Source of the DNA: Ruminococcus flavefaciens 007c
Lineage (GTDB): Bacteria; Bacillota; Clostridia; Oscillospirales; Ruminococcaceae
DNA: 64,000 nucleotides
Assembly: GCF_000571935.1 (NCBI RefSeq)
Contig: NZ_ATAX01000006.1
Location: 1-64,000, forward strand
Direction: 5' to 3'
How positions within the stretch are numbered: position 1 is the first letter of the stretch; every line of letters begins with the position of its first letter. The position numbers were made by a program, and so were the translations under genes. Shown here piece by piece: positions 33,549 through 42,205 of this stretch. Below the pieces are notes generated by a model. The model saw only the letters and a program-made list of their open reading frames with translations. It was not told where the DNA came from and searched no databases.

Positions 33549-35899
33549 TATTTCTTGTACTTTGCGTTATCCATTTCACGGATAGCAGCACGGCGGATTT
33601 TTCCGCTTCCGACAGTCTTGGGCAGCTCCGGAACGAACTCAACAACTCTCGGATATTTGTAAGGCGCTGTACGCTCCTTGACGTAATCCTTGATCTCTCT
33701 AACCAACTCTTCTGATCCTGTCTTATTCTTTGTGAGAACAATGGTCGCTTTTACTACCTGACCTCTTATCTCGTCCGGAACACCAGTAACAGCACATTCA
33801 AGAACATATGGCAGCTCCATGAGCACACTCTCGATCTCGAACGGTCCGATACGGTAGCCTGATGACTTGATAACATCATCAACACGGCCCACATACCAGA
33901 AATAGCCGTCTTCGTCTACCCATGCGGTATCGCCTGTGTGGTAGTAACCGTCACGCCATGTCTCGGCTGTGTTTTCATCATCGCCGTAGTAGCAGAGTGC
34001 AAGTCCGGGAACACCGTATCCTGTGGCATTTTCGTCCTTGAGTTTAACACAGATCTCACCTGTCTCACCTACGCCTGCTGATGTGCCGTCGGGAAGGAGT
34101 ACCTGTACGTCATACTGCGGATTTGGCTTGCCCATACTGCCGGGCTTGGGCTCCATGCCGACAACATTTGCAATAGTAAGTGTTGTCTCGGTCTGACCGA
34201 AGCCCTCCATGAGCTTGATGCCTGTTGCCTTGTAGAACTGGTGGAATACCTCAGGGTTGAGTGCCTCACCGGCGATGCAGGCATATTTAAGTGAAGAGAG
34301 ATCGTACTTGGAAAGGTCTTCCTTGATGAAGAAACGGTACATAGTCGGAGGTGCGCAAAATGATGTTACATTGTACTTCTTGAACATGGGAAGTATATCA
34401 TCTGCGTGGAAACGCTCGAAGTCATATACGAATACAGCAGATTCGTTCATCCACTGACCGTAAAGCTTGCCCCAGAGAGCCTTGCCCCAGCCGGTATCAG
34501 AGATAGTGAAGTGGAGACCGTTCGGGTCAGCATTCTGCCAGTAGCGTGCAGTTACATAGTGACCGAGCGGGTACTGGTAGCTGTGGAGAACGAGTTTCGG
34601 ATTTCCTGATGTACCGGAACTGAAGAAAATGAGCATAGGGTCAGTACCACAGGGCGTCTCGGCAGTGCGCTCAAAATGAGTGCTGTATGCCGAAAGCTCC
34701 TCGTTGAAATCGTGCCAGCCTTCTCGATGTCCGTTTACGATGATCTTTGTCTTGAGTGAAGGAGAAACAGCACAAGCCTTATCAACTTCATCTGCAACCT
34801 CGCCATCAGAAGTACATACGATAGCAGATACTTCAGCCGAATTGAATCTGTATTCAAGGTCGTGTTCCTTGAGCATATTTGATGCAGGGATTACAAGCGC
34901 ACCAATACGGTGGAGAGCGATGATCGAGAACCAGAACTGATAGTGGCGTTTAAGGATAAGCATAACTCTGTCACCTTTTTTAATGCCCAGTGACTTGAAG
35001 TAGTTAGCAGTCTGGCAGGAATACTTCTTGATGTCTTTGAAAGTGAACTTTCTCTCATTATGATCTACATCAACATAGATCATAGCAGTTTTATCAGGAC
35101 ATTTTTCTGCCATTGCATCAACGATATCATATGCAAAATTGAATTTATCCTCATTTACAAACTGAACACCGCTGAGAATTCCGTTCTCATCAGTCTCGCA
35201 TTTGACAAACTTTTCTGAAACCGGATTCAGAATACCTGCTTTATCAACATTTGTAAGATGATGTTCAGCAATATGCTCGCGGAATTCGGTCATTCCTGTT
35301 GTACCGCGCGGAGCCATAACGAAAGCGTAGATCTCACAGTCCTCACCACCGAGAGCGACTTCATCATGCGGCATGGAGCTGTCGTAATAGATACAGTCTC
35401 CCTCGTGGAGTATCTCTGTATGTGAACCAACTGTCATGCGTACAGTACCCTTTAAAACTATATCCATTTCCTGTCCGGCGTGGCTTGCCATGTGCAGTGG
35501 CTGTGAAAGAGCTTCCTCTGAATATGGAATAACTACATGGAAGGGTTCAACGATCTTGTTCTTGAATTTTGATGCAAGGCGGTTGTAGGCAAAGCCCTTT
35601 CTGCGGACGATAGGCAGGCCTTCTCCCTTACGGGTAACTGTATAGCCGCTGAGTTCAGGGCTGCTTCCTTCCATGAGGTCGGTGATGTCAACGTTAAAGG
35701 TATTAGCACATTTGTAGATGAACGTGAAACTGAAATCCTGTTCACCTGATTCGTATTTTTTGTAGTCTTCAACGGAGTATCCTGTATTTACAGCCATTTC
35801 TTCGACTGAAATACCAAGATCTTCACGCAGATTTGAAATACGCTCTGCGACCTCTTTGATTCTTACTTCTGCATTCTGCAATTCCGTCATTTTACTCAT
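33548..35899 (-). CDS. Fusion of XRE helix-turn-helix, cupin and acyl-CoA synthetase
   Basis: 783 residues from the ATG at 35899, 7-8 nt behind AAAGGAG. Residues 10-70 are an XRE-type helix-turn-helix (LREDLGISVEEMAVNTGYSV). Residues 105-185 are a cupin (MASHAGQEMDIVLKGTV, PHDEVALGG). Residues 240-780 form an AMP-dependent ligase with FFSSGTSGNPKLVLHS, EGFGQTE, HTGDTAWVDEDGYFWYVGR and the catalytic Lys in TVGSGKIRR. XRE-cupin regulators are common as separate proteins; joined to a ligase, the enzyme could sense its own substrate. A second T-box leader controls it. The ACT-lactamase gene follows in the same operon. Substrate unknown. Confidence 0.9.
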   Translation of the reverse strand: MSKMTELQNAEVRIKEVAERISNLREDLGISVEEMAVNTGYSVEDYKKYESGEQDFSFTFIYKCANTFNVDITDLMEGSSPELSGYTVTRKGEGLPIVRRKGFAYNRLASKFKNKIVEPFHVVIPYSEEALSQPLHMASHAGQEMDIVLKGTVRMTVGSHTEILHEGDCIYYDSSMPHDEVALGGEDCEIYAFVMAPRGTTGMTEFREHIAEHHLTNVDKAGILNPVSEKFVKCETDENGILSGVQFVNEDKFNFAYDIVDAMAEKCPDKTAMIYVDVDHNERKFTFKDIKKYSCQTANYFKSLGIKKGDRVMLILKRHYQFWFSIIALHRIGALVIPASNMLKEHDLEYRFNSAEVSAIVCTSDGEVADEVDKACAVSPSLKTKIIVNGHREGWHDFNEELSAYSTHFERTAETPCGTDPMLIFFSSGTSGNPKLVLHSYQYPLGHYVTARYWQNADPNGLHFTISDTGWGKALWGKLYGQWMNESAVFVYDFERFHADDILPMFKKYNVTSFCAPPTMYRFFIKEDLSKYDLSSLKYACIAGEALNPEVFHQFYKATGIKLMEGFGQTETTLTIANVVGMEPKPGSMGKPNPQYDVQVLLPDGTSAGVGETGEICVKLKDENATGYGVPGLALCYYGDDENTAETWRDGYYHTGDTAWVDEDGYFWYVGRVDDVIKSSGYRIGPFEIESVLMELPYVLECAVTGVPDEIRGQVVKATIVLTKNKTGSEELVREIKDYVKERTAPYKYPRVVEFVPELPKTVGSGKIRRAAIREMDNAKYKK

Positions 35900-35986
35900 A
35901 ATAATCTCTCCTTTTAAAATTTGATACTGGAAAATGAAACGGTCGCAGAAAAATACTGCCGCTGTCTTTACCGCGAAAAACAAAAA

Positions 35987-36251
35987 ACTCGTCTCAAAGA
36001 TAAATACTTTGAGACGAGTATCATAATCAGATTACCCGCGGTACCACTCAAATTGTGCCGCTATTGCGTAACACCACTTCAGACTCCAGCAAGTCCTATT
36101 CATTAACGCAGAATCACGGGAACGCTTACTGAAATCCTTTCAGCATTCCGGCTCAGAAGGGATACATAGCATTGCTTGACACCGACTCACACCGACCGTC
36201 GGCTCTCTGCAGACATTGGCAATCCTCTGCTTGTCTTCCTCATAGCTTATG
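35987..36251 (-). promoter_or_regulatory. T-box leader of the XRE-cupin-ligase operon
   Basis: GAGTGGTACCGCG at 36048-36036, terminator ACTCGTCTCAAAG/CTTTGAGACGAGT with T run at 36019-35981, and Stem I motifs (AGAGAGCCGACGG, GGTGTGAGTCGG). Its specifier region reads GCTATGTATCCCTTCTGAG. Aligned on the shared TCCCTTCTGAG, both leaders have a tyrosine codon in the same register (TAC and TAT). Confidence 0.9.
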
Positions 36252-36257
36252 TTCAGG

Positions 36258-36286
36258 ATTATATCATACAAAAATCCATTTGTCAA
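36258..36286 (-). promoter_or_regulatory. Promoter of the second T-box leader
   Basis: TTGACA (36286-36281), 17-bp spacer, TATAAT (36263-36258) on the minus strand. Confidence 0.9.
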
Positions 36287-36450
36287 TACCTTTTTCGAAA
36301 AATATTTTTTAATTATTGCGAGATTTTGTTTAATCAAAACACAAAAAGCCCACCACTACGGAGTTAAAATTGTGCTCTGAACCTTATTCCATGACTGAAA
36401 TTAGATATTTTTAAGTTTTTGAGACTTTTCAAACAGATATGATTTTATTA

Positions 36451-36479
36451 TTGATAAATAATCCTGTCTATGGTATAAT
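36451..36479 (+). promoter_or_regulatory. Promoter of the MaoC gene
   Basis: TTGATA, 17-bp spacer, TATAAT, 61 bp before the start codon. Confidence 0.8.
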
Positions 36480-36540
36480 ACATATATTTCCAAAAGCAAA
36501 ATTATAAAGGTCATTTTCTTATATACTCAGGGGGTATAAT

Positions 36541-36972
36541 ATGTATTTTGATGAAATGAAACTCGGAATGAGTGTTGAGGTAGCCCCTGCGGTTATATAC
36601 AAAGATAAAATGCTTGCATTTGCTAAAGAGTACGATGATTTGCCGATGCATACAGATGAGGAATATGCAAAGACAACTCACTTCGGTAAACTTATTGCTC
36701 CCGGTGTTATGTCATTCATGGCTGTCTGGGCAAAGTACCTTGAAGTAGATTTTTTTGGTAATGAACTGCTTGCAGGTAAATCAACCAAAATTGAATGGCA
36801 CAAGCCCGTTTTCGCAGAAGATGTGCTGACAGGAAAAGCAACTATAACAAACCTCGTTAAGCGTAATGATAAAAATGGAATCGTAGCCGTATCCTTCGAT
36901 GTTTATAATCAAAAGGGTGAGCTTGTATTGACTAATGTTACAGAAGCAATTGTAAAATGCAGGTTACAATAA
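36541..36972 (+). CDS. MaoC-like hot-dog dehydratase/thioesterase
   Basis: 143 residues; AGGGGG lies upstream of the ATG. A single hot-dog domain carries the R-hydratase-like motif DDLPMHTDEEYAKTTHFGKL with the Asp/His pair, followed by APGVMSFMAVWAKYL. MaoC enzymes hydrate enoyl-CoA or cleave acyl-CoA. It is divergent from the XRE-cupin-ligase operon and probably acts on the CoA thioester made by the two ligases. No T-box is seen on this side. Confidence 0.85.
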   Translation: MYFDEMKLGMSVEVAPAVIYKDKMLAFAKEYDDLPMHTDEEYAKTTHFGKLIAPGVMSFMAVWAKYLEVDFFGNELLAGKSTKIEWHKPVFAEDVLTGKATITNLVKRNDKNGIVAVSFDVYNQKGELVLTNVTEAIVKCRLQ

Positions 36973-37030
36973 GCGGCATGGAAGGAACTATACCGGCCAG
37001 TTGGTTCTCGCATCTTGAAATAGCAATTGA

Positions 37031-37102
37031 GAGGTTCGAATCCCTCTCTGTCCGCTCTTTTAAAGAAGCCTGTATTTCGAGGAAAACACCGAAATACAGG
37101 CT
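37031..37102 (+). repeat. tRNA 3'-end fragment plus terminator (copy B)
   Basis: Same unit as at 28648, with one G lost from the T-stem. The stem AGCCTGTATTTCG/CGAAATACAGGCT (37067-37102) is identical. Homology to copy A continues for about 235 bp, making a long direct repeat 8.4 kb away. Confidence 0.75.
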
Positions 37103-37148
37103 TTTCTATTGCCTGTAGAAAACAGTTTTAAATGCATTTTTGCAGATT

Positions 37149-37201
37149 CGTGTGAAGAAAAAACAGGCGTTTTTCACACGAATTCACACGAAATTCACAC
37201 G
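37149..37201. repeat. Iteron-like sites in copy B
   Basis: CGTGTGAA at 37149-37156 faces TTCACACG at 37173, 37183 and 37194. Compared with copy A, the same position is changed in all four sites. Confidence 0.6.
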
Positions 37202-37296
37202 AAGAAAAGGCGATATAATGTTATGAAAGAAGTCAGCTCCCGTGAGGGAGCTGTTGTTCTTGTAAGTAATAAAAATATTGTTTCCATGATGACTAC

Positions 37297-37344
37297 TTGG
37301 AGCTCCGGTTCAAGTCGGGCGTGACGATCAGTATTGAAATGTAA
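37297..37344 (+). pseudogene. Last 15 codons of a large serine recombinase
   Basis: Reads LELRFKSGVTISIEM then stop, nearly identical to the end of the fragment at 44112. It follows directly on repeat copy B. Confidence 0.65.
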
Positions 37345-37369
37345 ATAGATATGTATTTTCCAAAAGGAA

Positions 37370-37407
37370 AACCTCTCGATCATCATACAGTGATTGGGAG
37401 GTTTTTG
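37370..37407 (+). terminator. Intrinsic terminator
   Basis: A 13-bp stem (AACCTCTCGATCA with TGATTGGGAGGTT) and five T, directly behind the recombinase tail. Confidence 0.85.
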
Positions 37408-37411
37408 TCTT

Positions 37412-37663
37412 AGGTATGACGACCTTGTGGAAGAAATACTTCTGCTGCGTGAACAGCAGGAGCAGAATACTATGGACGAAGCTGCCAAAGCTGAGCACCG
37501 GGACCGTATACAGGCGCTTTGCAGCTTCATTAATTCCCAGCCGCGCACCAGCACGAAGTTTGATGGGACGCTGGTGAGAAAGCTGCTGAAGGACGTAAAG
37601 GTATGCGATGTCTTTATCGAGTTTCGTTTTAAGTCAGGGACGTCGGTTATTATTGAGAAGTGA
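37412..37663 (+). pseudogene. C-terminal fragment of a large serine recombinase
   Basis: About 83 residues, RYDDLVEEILLLREQQEQNT through FIEFRFKSGTSVIIEK, match the coiled-coil and C-terminal strand of TndX-type resolvases. The N-terminal catalytic and zinc-ribbon parts are missing. It ends at its own terminator. Confidence 0.75.
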
Positions 37664-37676
37664 AAAGATATGATGA

Positions 37677-37710
37677 GCCCCGTATCACTGATTGATACGG
37701 GGCGTTTTTT
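37677..37710 (+). terminator. Terminator of the recombinase remnant
   Basis: GCCCCGTATCA/TGATACGGGGC stem, then CG and six T. Confidence 0.9.
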
Positions 37711-37721
37711 AGTAGATGAAA

Positions 37722-38387
37722 TCATCCTGGAAGATAGGTAACAGTTATGATCTCAAAATGATTCTTTCTGCACCGTATCAGTCCGTCTCTCTGCATTTTA
37801 CTGAGTTCATTGGAAAGCACAGACCGTTCCACATTGAGGTAGTCTGCAAGCTGCTGACGGTCAAAGGGTATATCAAACTCACGGGAATGCTTTTGAACCG
37901 ATACGGTGTTCAGATACGCCATGATACGTCCACGCACCTGTCTCGGAGCAGTATGAAAGCTCCGGCTCGATAGGTGCAGATTTTTTCTTGTGGTGATAGT
38001 GAGAAGATTTGCAAGAAGTCTCGCCCTTATCGTATCGTTGAGGTCAGCGAGCGACTTCATGCTCAGAAACACGATACTGCAATCCTCGGCAGCACATACA
38101 TCAACAAGCATCGGCACATCGGGCAGGAGTGCATAGCTTTCTGTAAAGAACTGTCCCTTACCTACAAGGTTGAGTATCGTGCGGTTTCCCCACATATCAT
38201 TGCTTTCAATAGTAACGCCGCCTGCCGTGACAAAGCATAGCTTATCGGTGATCTCTCCCGATGAAAATATCATCTCACCTTTATTGTATTTCTTTTCGGT
38301 TGCATTAAGGGCTTTCAGAAGCTCAGATATTTCGGTATCATCAAAGCCCTTGAACAGTATCGAATTATGCAAAACTGAAATATCCAT
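37722..38387 (-). CDS. Crp/Fnr-family transcription regulator (HcpR-like)
   Basis: 221 residues; GGGGAG lies before the ATG. A cyclic-nucleotide-type sensor barrel (about 10-120), a dimer helix and a winged helix-turn-helix at the C-terminus (DRQQLADYLNVERSVLSNEL) are present. It lacks the Fnr cysteine set, so it is not a typical Fe-S Fnr. It is divergent from a ferredoxin and hcp, as in HcpR systems that respond to nitrosative stress. A perfect palindrome in the shared promoter is the likely binding site. Confidence 0.85.
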   Translation of the reverse strand: MDISVLHNSILFKGFDDTEISELLKALNATEKKYNKGEMIFSSGEITDKLCFVTAGGVTIESNDMWGNRTILNLVGKGQFFTESYALLPDVPMLVDVCAAEDCSIVFLSMKSLADLNDTIRARLLANLLTITTRKNLHLSSRSFHTAPRQVRGRIMAYLNTVSVQKHSREFDIPFDRQQLADYLNVERSVLSNELSKMQRDGLIRCRKNHFEIITVTYLPG

Positions 38388-38402
38388 ATTTTTCTCCCCA
38401 AA

Positions 38403-38445
38403 TGTTGTAATTACAACATACTTTCTCCTTTGATTATACTATAAT
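38403..38445. promoter_or_regulatory. Divergent promoter with Crp/Fnr-type palindrome
   Basis: TGTTGTAATTACAACA (38403-38418) is a perfect 16-bp palindrome. ATTATACTATAAT (38433-38445) supplies a -10 for each strand. For the plus strand, -10 TATAAT at 38440-38445 puts the palindrome centre near -41.5, a class II activator position, and no good -35 is present. For the minus strand the palindrome lies just downstream of the start point, fitting autorepression. Confidence 0.75.
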
Positions 38446-38473
38446 GGATACAGAAAGTCAAGGAGGTATTGCT

Positions 38474-39169
38474 ATGATACGGAAAATAATTGAAATAGAC
38501 GAAGAAAAATGCAACGGCTGCGGTCTGTGTGCTAAGGCTTGCCATGAGGGAGCGATCGCTATTGTGAACGGCAAGGCTAAGCTCATGCGTGACGATTTCT
38601 GCGACGGCTTCGGTGACTGTCTCCCTGCTTGTCCCATGGACGCTATCCACTTCACCGAGCGTGAAGCGGCGGCTTATGACGAAAAGGCGGTACAGGCAAA
38701 CAAGCAGAAAAAGTCCGCTTGCAGCGGTTTCACTTGTCCGGGTTCTGCATTGCAGAGCTTTACGCCAAAAGAAGATGACAGCGATGTTCGTGTTCCAGGC
38801 TGTCTGCGACAGTTCCCGATACAGATAAAGCTCCTGCCCACAAATGCACCTTATTTCAACGGTGCTGATCTGCTTATCGCTGCCGATTGCACAGCTTACG
38901 CCTACGGGAACTTCCACCATGATTTTATCCGTGGGAAGATTACGCTCATCGGCTGTCCGAAGCTCGATGCCGTTGATTACGCTGAAAAGCTGACAGAGAT
39001 ATTCAGAAATAACGATATAAAGAGCATCACTCTCACAAGAATGACCGTACCATGCTGTGGAGGTATGGAGTATGCGATAAAACGTGCGATAGAAGCAAGC
39101 GGTAAGGATATTCCGCTTGAAGTTGCAGTTATTTCGCCGGACGGCAGTATCGTTGAGATAAGAAAATAA
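38474..39169 (+). CDS. 4Fe-4S ferredoxin-domain protein associated with Hcp
   Basis: 231 residues from the ATG at 38474, 8 nt behind GGAGG. Two 4Fe-4S sites at the N-terminus ([14 protein letters not shown] and [14 protein letters not shown]) are followed by a further cysteine-rich stretch ([11 protein letters not shown]) and a C-terminal domain with [13 protein letters not shown] and [10 protein letters not shown]. Proteins of this layout are usual partners of the hybrid cluster protein and pass electrons to it. The stop overlaps an ATG of the next frame; hcp starts 15 nt later. Confidence 0.9.
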   Translation: MIRKIIEIDEEKCNGCGLCAKACHEGAIAIVNGKAKLMRDDFCDGFGDCLPACPMDAIHFTEREAAAYDEKAVQANKQKKSACSGFTCPGSALQSFTPKEDDSDVRVPGCLRQFPIQIKLLPTNAPYFNGADLLIAADCTAYAYGNFHHDFIRGKITLIGCPKLDAVDYAEKLTEIFRNNDIKSITLTRMTVPCCGGMEYAIKRAIEASGKDIPLEVAVISPDGSIVEIRK

Positions 39170-39183
39170 TGGAGGGATATATC

Positions 39184-40812
39184 ATGGAACAGAAAATGTT
39201 TTGCTATCAGTGTCAGGAAACAGCAGGCTGTAAGGGTTGTACCGCTTGCGGTGTCTGCGGTAAACAGCCTGAAGTCGCAGTAATGCAGGACTTGCTTGTG
39301 TACGTTACAAAGGGATTGTCTGCGGTGACAACTCAGCTCCGTGCAGAGGGAAAGACTGTCGATAAGACTGTTAATCATCTTATCAGCGTGAACCTGTTTA
39401 TCACGATCACCAATGCAAATTTCGATCTCGACAGCATTACCACTAAGGTTACTGAAACACTTGCAGTCAAAGAAGAATTGCTCGGACAGGTGCAGAATAA
39501 AGAATCTCTCCCCGAAGCAGCTCTTTGGAACGGTTCGGACTATACCGAGAAAGCAAAGACTGTCGGCGTACTTGCAACAGAGAATGAGGATATACGCTCT
39601 CTGCGTGAGCTGATAACCTACGGTCTGAAAGGACTTGCGGCATATACAAAACACGCAAACGCTCTGCTGAATGATGATGAGGAGCTTGATGCTTTCTTAC
39701 AGTCGGCTCTTGCTAAAACACTTGATGACAGTCTGTCGGTCGATGACCTTGTGGCTCTCACGCTGGAAGTCGGCAAGTACGGCGTTCAGGGTATGGCTGA
39801 CCTTGATGCTGCAAATACTACAGCATACGGCAATCCTGAGATCACGACAGTTGATATCGGTGTCCGCAAAAATCCTGCGATACTGATCTCAGGTCACGAT
39901 CTGAAAGACCTTGAAATGCTCCTTGAGCAGACAAAGGATACGGGAGTTGATGTTTATACGCACTCGGAAATGCTACCTGCGCATTATTATCCGTTCTTCA
40001 AAAAGTATCCGCATTTCGCAGGAAACTACGGCAATGCGTGGTGGAAGCAGAAAGAGGAATTTGAGAGCTTTAACGGTCCGGTGCTGATGACCACAAACTG
40101 CATCGTTCCGCCGAAAGACAGCTACAAGGACAGACTTTGGACAACAGGTGCCGCAGGTTATCCGGGCTGTAAGCATATTGACGCACCTTACGGCGAAGCA
40201 AAGGACTTTTCAGCGATCATCGAACAGGCAAAGAAATGTCCTCCGCCTACCGAGATCGAAACCGGCTCTATTATCGGTGGCTTTGCCCATGAACAGGTAT
40301 TCGCACTTGCCGATACAGTTGTAGAAGCTGTAAAATCGGGGGCTATCCGCAAATTCGTAGTCATGGCAGGCTGTGACGGCAGAGCGAAGTCCAGAAGCTA
40401 CTATCAGGAATTTGCTGAAAAACTGCCTAAAGACACGGTGATCCTTACCGCAGGCTGTGCGAAGTACAAGTATAACAAGCTCGACTTAGGCGACATCGGC
40501 GGTATTCCGAGAGTTCTCGATGCAGGACAGTGCAATGATTCTTATTCTTTGGCGCTTATCGCTCTGAAGCTGAAAGAGGTATTCGGGCTTAACGATGTGA
40601 ATGATCTGCCTATCGTTTACAATATCTCATGGTATGAGCAGAAAGCAGTCATCGTTCTTCTTGCTCTGCTGTATCTTGGAGTGAAGAATATTCACCTCGG
40701 ACCGACTCTGCCAGCGTTCCTGTCTCCGAATATGGCAAAGGTTCTTGTAGACAGTTTCGGCATTGCGGGTATTACGAATGTTGACGATGATATGAGGATA
40801 TTCGGCTTATGA
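39184..40812 (+). CDS. hcp: Hybrid cluster protein (hydroxylamine/nitric oxide reductase)
   Basis: 542 residues from the ATG at 39184, 7 nt behind GGAGGG; an upstream in-frame ATG lacks a site. [20 protein letters not shown] binds the N-terminal cubane. Ligands of the hybrid 4Fe-2O-2S cluster appear in [39 protein letters not shown] and DAGQCNDSY. Length is normal. It reduces NO or hydroxylamine in the cytoplasm and protects against nitrosative stress. Controlled with the ferredoxin by the Crp/Fnr-type regulator. Confidence 0.96.
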   Translation: MEQKMFCYQCQETAGCKGCTACGVCGKQPEVAVMQDLLVYVTKGLSAVTTQLRAEGKTVDKTVNHLISVNLFITITNANFDLDSITTKVTETLAVKEELLGQVQNKESLPEAALWNGSDYTEKAKTVGVLATENEDIRSLRELITYGLKGLAAYTKHANALLNDDEELDAFLQSALAKTLDDSLSVDDLVALTLEVGKYGVQGMADLDAANTTAYGNPEITTVDIGVRKNPAILISGHDLKDLEMLLEQTKDTGVDVYTHSEMLPAHYYPFFKKYPHFAGNYGNAWWKQKEEFESFNGPVLMTTNCIVPPKDSYKDRLWTTGAAGYPGCKHIDAPYGEAKDFSAIIEQAKKCPPPTEIETGSIIGGFAHEQVFALADTVVEAVKSGAIRKFVVMAGCDGRAKSRSYYQEFAEKLPKDTVILTAGCAKYKYNKLDLGDIGGIPRVLDAGQCNDSYSLALIALKLKEVFGLNDVNDLPIVYNISWYEQKAVIVLLALLYLGVKNIHLGPTLPAFLSPNMAKVLVDSFGIAGITNVDDDMRIFGL

Positions 40813-40867
40813 GAAGAAAAGACCGTGAAGTGACCGATCTCAGCGAGATCATGAAAAACTGCGATGT

Positions 40868-41230
40868 ATGCAGACTGGCTCTGAATCCGAGCTGGAAGCG
40901 GAAATCAACATCGCTGCCGAGCTCATCGAAGACTGCATCAATGAAAACGCACATGTCGCCCTCGACCAGACGGAATACCAGAAACGCTACGATGCGCTGG
41001 TCGCCCGGTTCGACAAGGCCAAGGGCAGACAGACCGAAGTCACCGATCTGATTGCCGAGCGGAAAGCCCGCAAACATCAGATCGAATCCTACCTGAAAGA
41101 GCTACGGAGCCGGGAGCCGCTGACGGAGTTCCGGGAAACAGACTGGCTGGCGATGGTGGACTACATCACCGTTCACAGCAAGGACGACATCCGGGTGACC
41201 TTCAAGGACGGCACCGAGATCAAAGCATAA
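40868..41230 (+). pseudogene. C-terminal fragment of another large serine recombinase
   Basis: About 110 residues of coiled coil (ALDQTEYQKRYDALVARFDK, RKARKHQIESYLKELRSREP) and a final strand (IRVTFKDGTEIKA) match the C-terminus of TndX-like resolvases. The GC-rich codon use differs from hcp just before it. The catalytic part is lost. Confidence 0.7.
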
Positions 41231-41245
41231 CCCAACAGACGCAGC

Positions 41246-41280
41246 AACGCCTCTGAACCACATCGGCTCGGAGGCGTTTC
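41246..41280 (+). terminator. Recombinase terminator, left copy of a direct repeat
   Basis: AACGCCTC/GAGGCGTT stem around CTGAACCACATCGGCTCG. The same 30-bp unit recurs at 43429. Confidence 0.75.
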
Positions 41281-41293
41281 TACGTTATATTTC

Positions 41294-42205
41294 TTATTTA
41301 TTTCGTTTTCCAGTATTATCCGACCCTCTGATCTCTTCGTGGTAGAAATAATCCACTATTACTGGATGCCCCTGCGGAACCCTGCCATATGGCATTTCAT
41401 TATCCACGAACGGACAGTCATATGTCTTTGCCATTTCTTCCGCTTTTTTCTCCAAAGCTTCAAAGTAGCTGCGATTATGCTTGTTGTATATCTCATCATA
41501 AAGTGGCAAAAGATCAGGACGCTTTTCGGCAATATAATCCATAATTGTCTTCTTGAAGCCGCCTCGCAGATTCAGATTCTCAAGCCAGAACAAATCGCAT
41601 TGATTATGCACACGCTCAAAAATGGCTTCCAAGTCTGTGATGCCGGGAAATACGGGAGATACGAAACAGACTGTGCGGATACCTGCATCGTATATCTTTT
41701 TCATGGCGGCAATTCTGCGTTCAATACTGACTGCGGCATCCATTTCGTTTTTGAAATTCTCATCAAGCGTATTTATCGACCACGAAACGGTAACCTGTCC
41801 CAGCTTTTTCAGCAGGTCAATGTCACGCACTACCAGATCGGACTTCGTGCAGATCAGGATATCCGCACCGCTGCCGATAAGCTGCTCCAACAGCTTTCTT
41901 GTATTGCCAAACCGCTCCTCTTGCGGATTGTATCCGTCAGTGACCGAGCCGATTACCACTCGCTGACCGGAATACTTCTTCGGATTTTTTATTTCAGGCC
42001 AACGCTTAACATCGAGAAAGGTTCCCCATTCTTCAGTATGTCCAGTAAAGCGTTTCATAAAGGAAGCATAGCAGTACTTACAGGCATGGGTACATCCCAC
42101 GTAGGGATTCACAGAATATCCACCCACGGGCAGACTGGATTTTGTCATGATATTTTTTGTTTCGACCTCACCGATGAGAACGCCGTCCATATTTATCTGT
42201 GCCAT
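41294..42205 (-). CDS. SPL-family radical SAM protein
   Basis: 303 residues. Residues 36-43 carry the radical SAM cysteines (CTHACKYCYASFMKRF). The order of motifs (VGGYSVNPYVGCTHACKYCY, VVIGSVTDGYNPQE, VTVSWSINTLDEN, GFKKTIMDY) fits the spore-photoproduct-lyase-like family, although this protein is shorter and lacks the N-terminal part of true SplB. It overlaps the upstream radical SAM gene by 13 nt. Possible nucleic-acid repair or modification; substrate not known. Confidence 0.8.
   Translation of the reverse strand: MAQINMDGVLIGEVETKNIMTKSSLPVGGYSVNPYVGCTHACKYCYASFMKRFTGHTEEWGTFLDVKRWPEIKNPKKYSGQRVVIGSVTDGYNPQEERFGNTRKLLEQLIGSGADILICTKSDLVVRDIDLLKKLGQVTVSWSINTLDENFKNEMDAAVSIERRIAAMKKIYDAGIRTVCFVSPVFPGITDLEAIFERVHNQCDLFWLENLNLRGGFKKTIMDYIAEKRPDLLPLYDEIYNKHNRSYFEALEKKAEEMAKTYDCPFVDNEMPYGRVPQGHPVIVDYFYHEEIRGSDNTGKRNK

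Noticed and set aside
31660..36251. Firm assignment of the T-box specifier codon
   Set aside because: Tyr (TAC/TAT) is in the same register in both leaders, but Phe (TTC) or Val (GTA) next to it cannot be excluded without folding.
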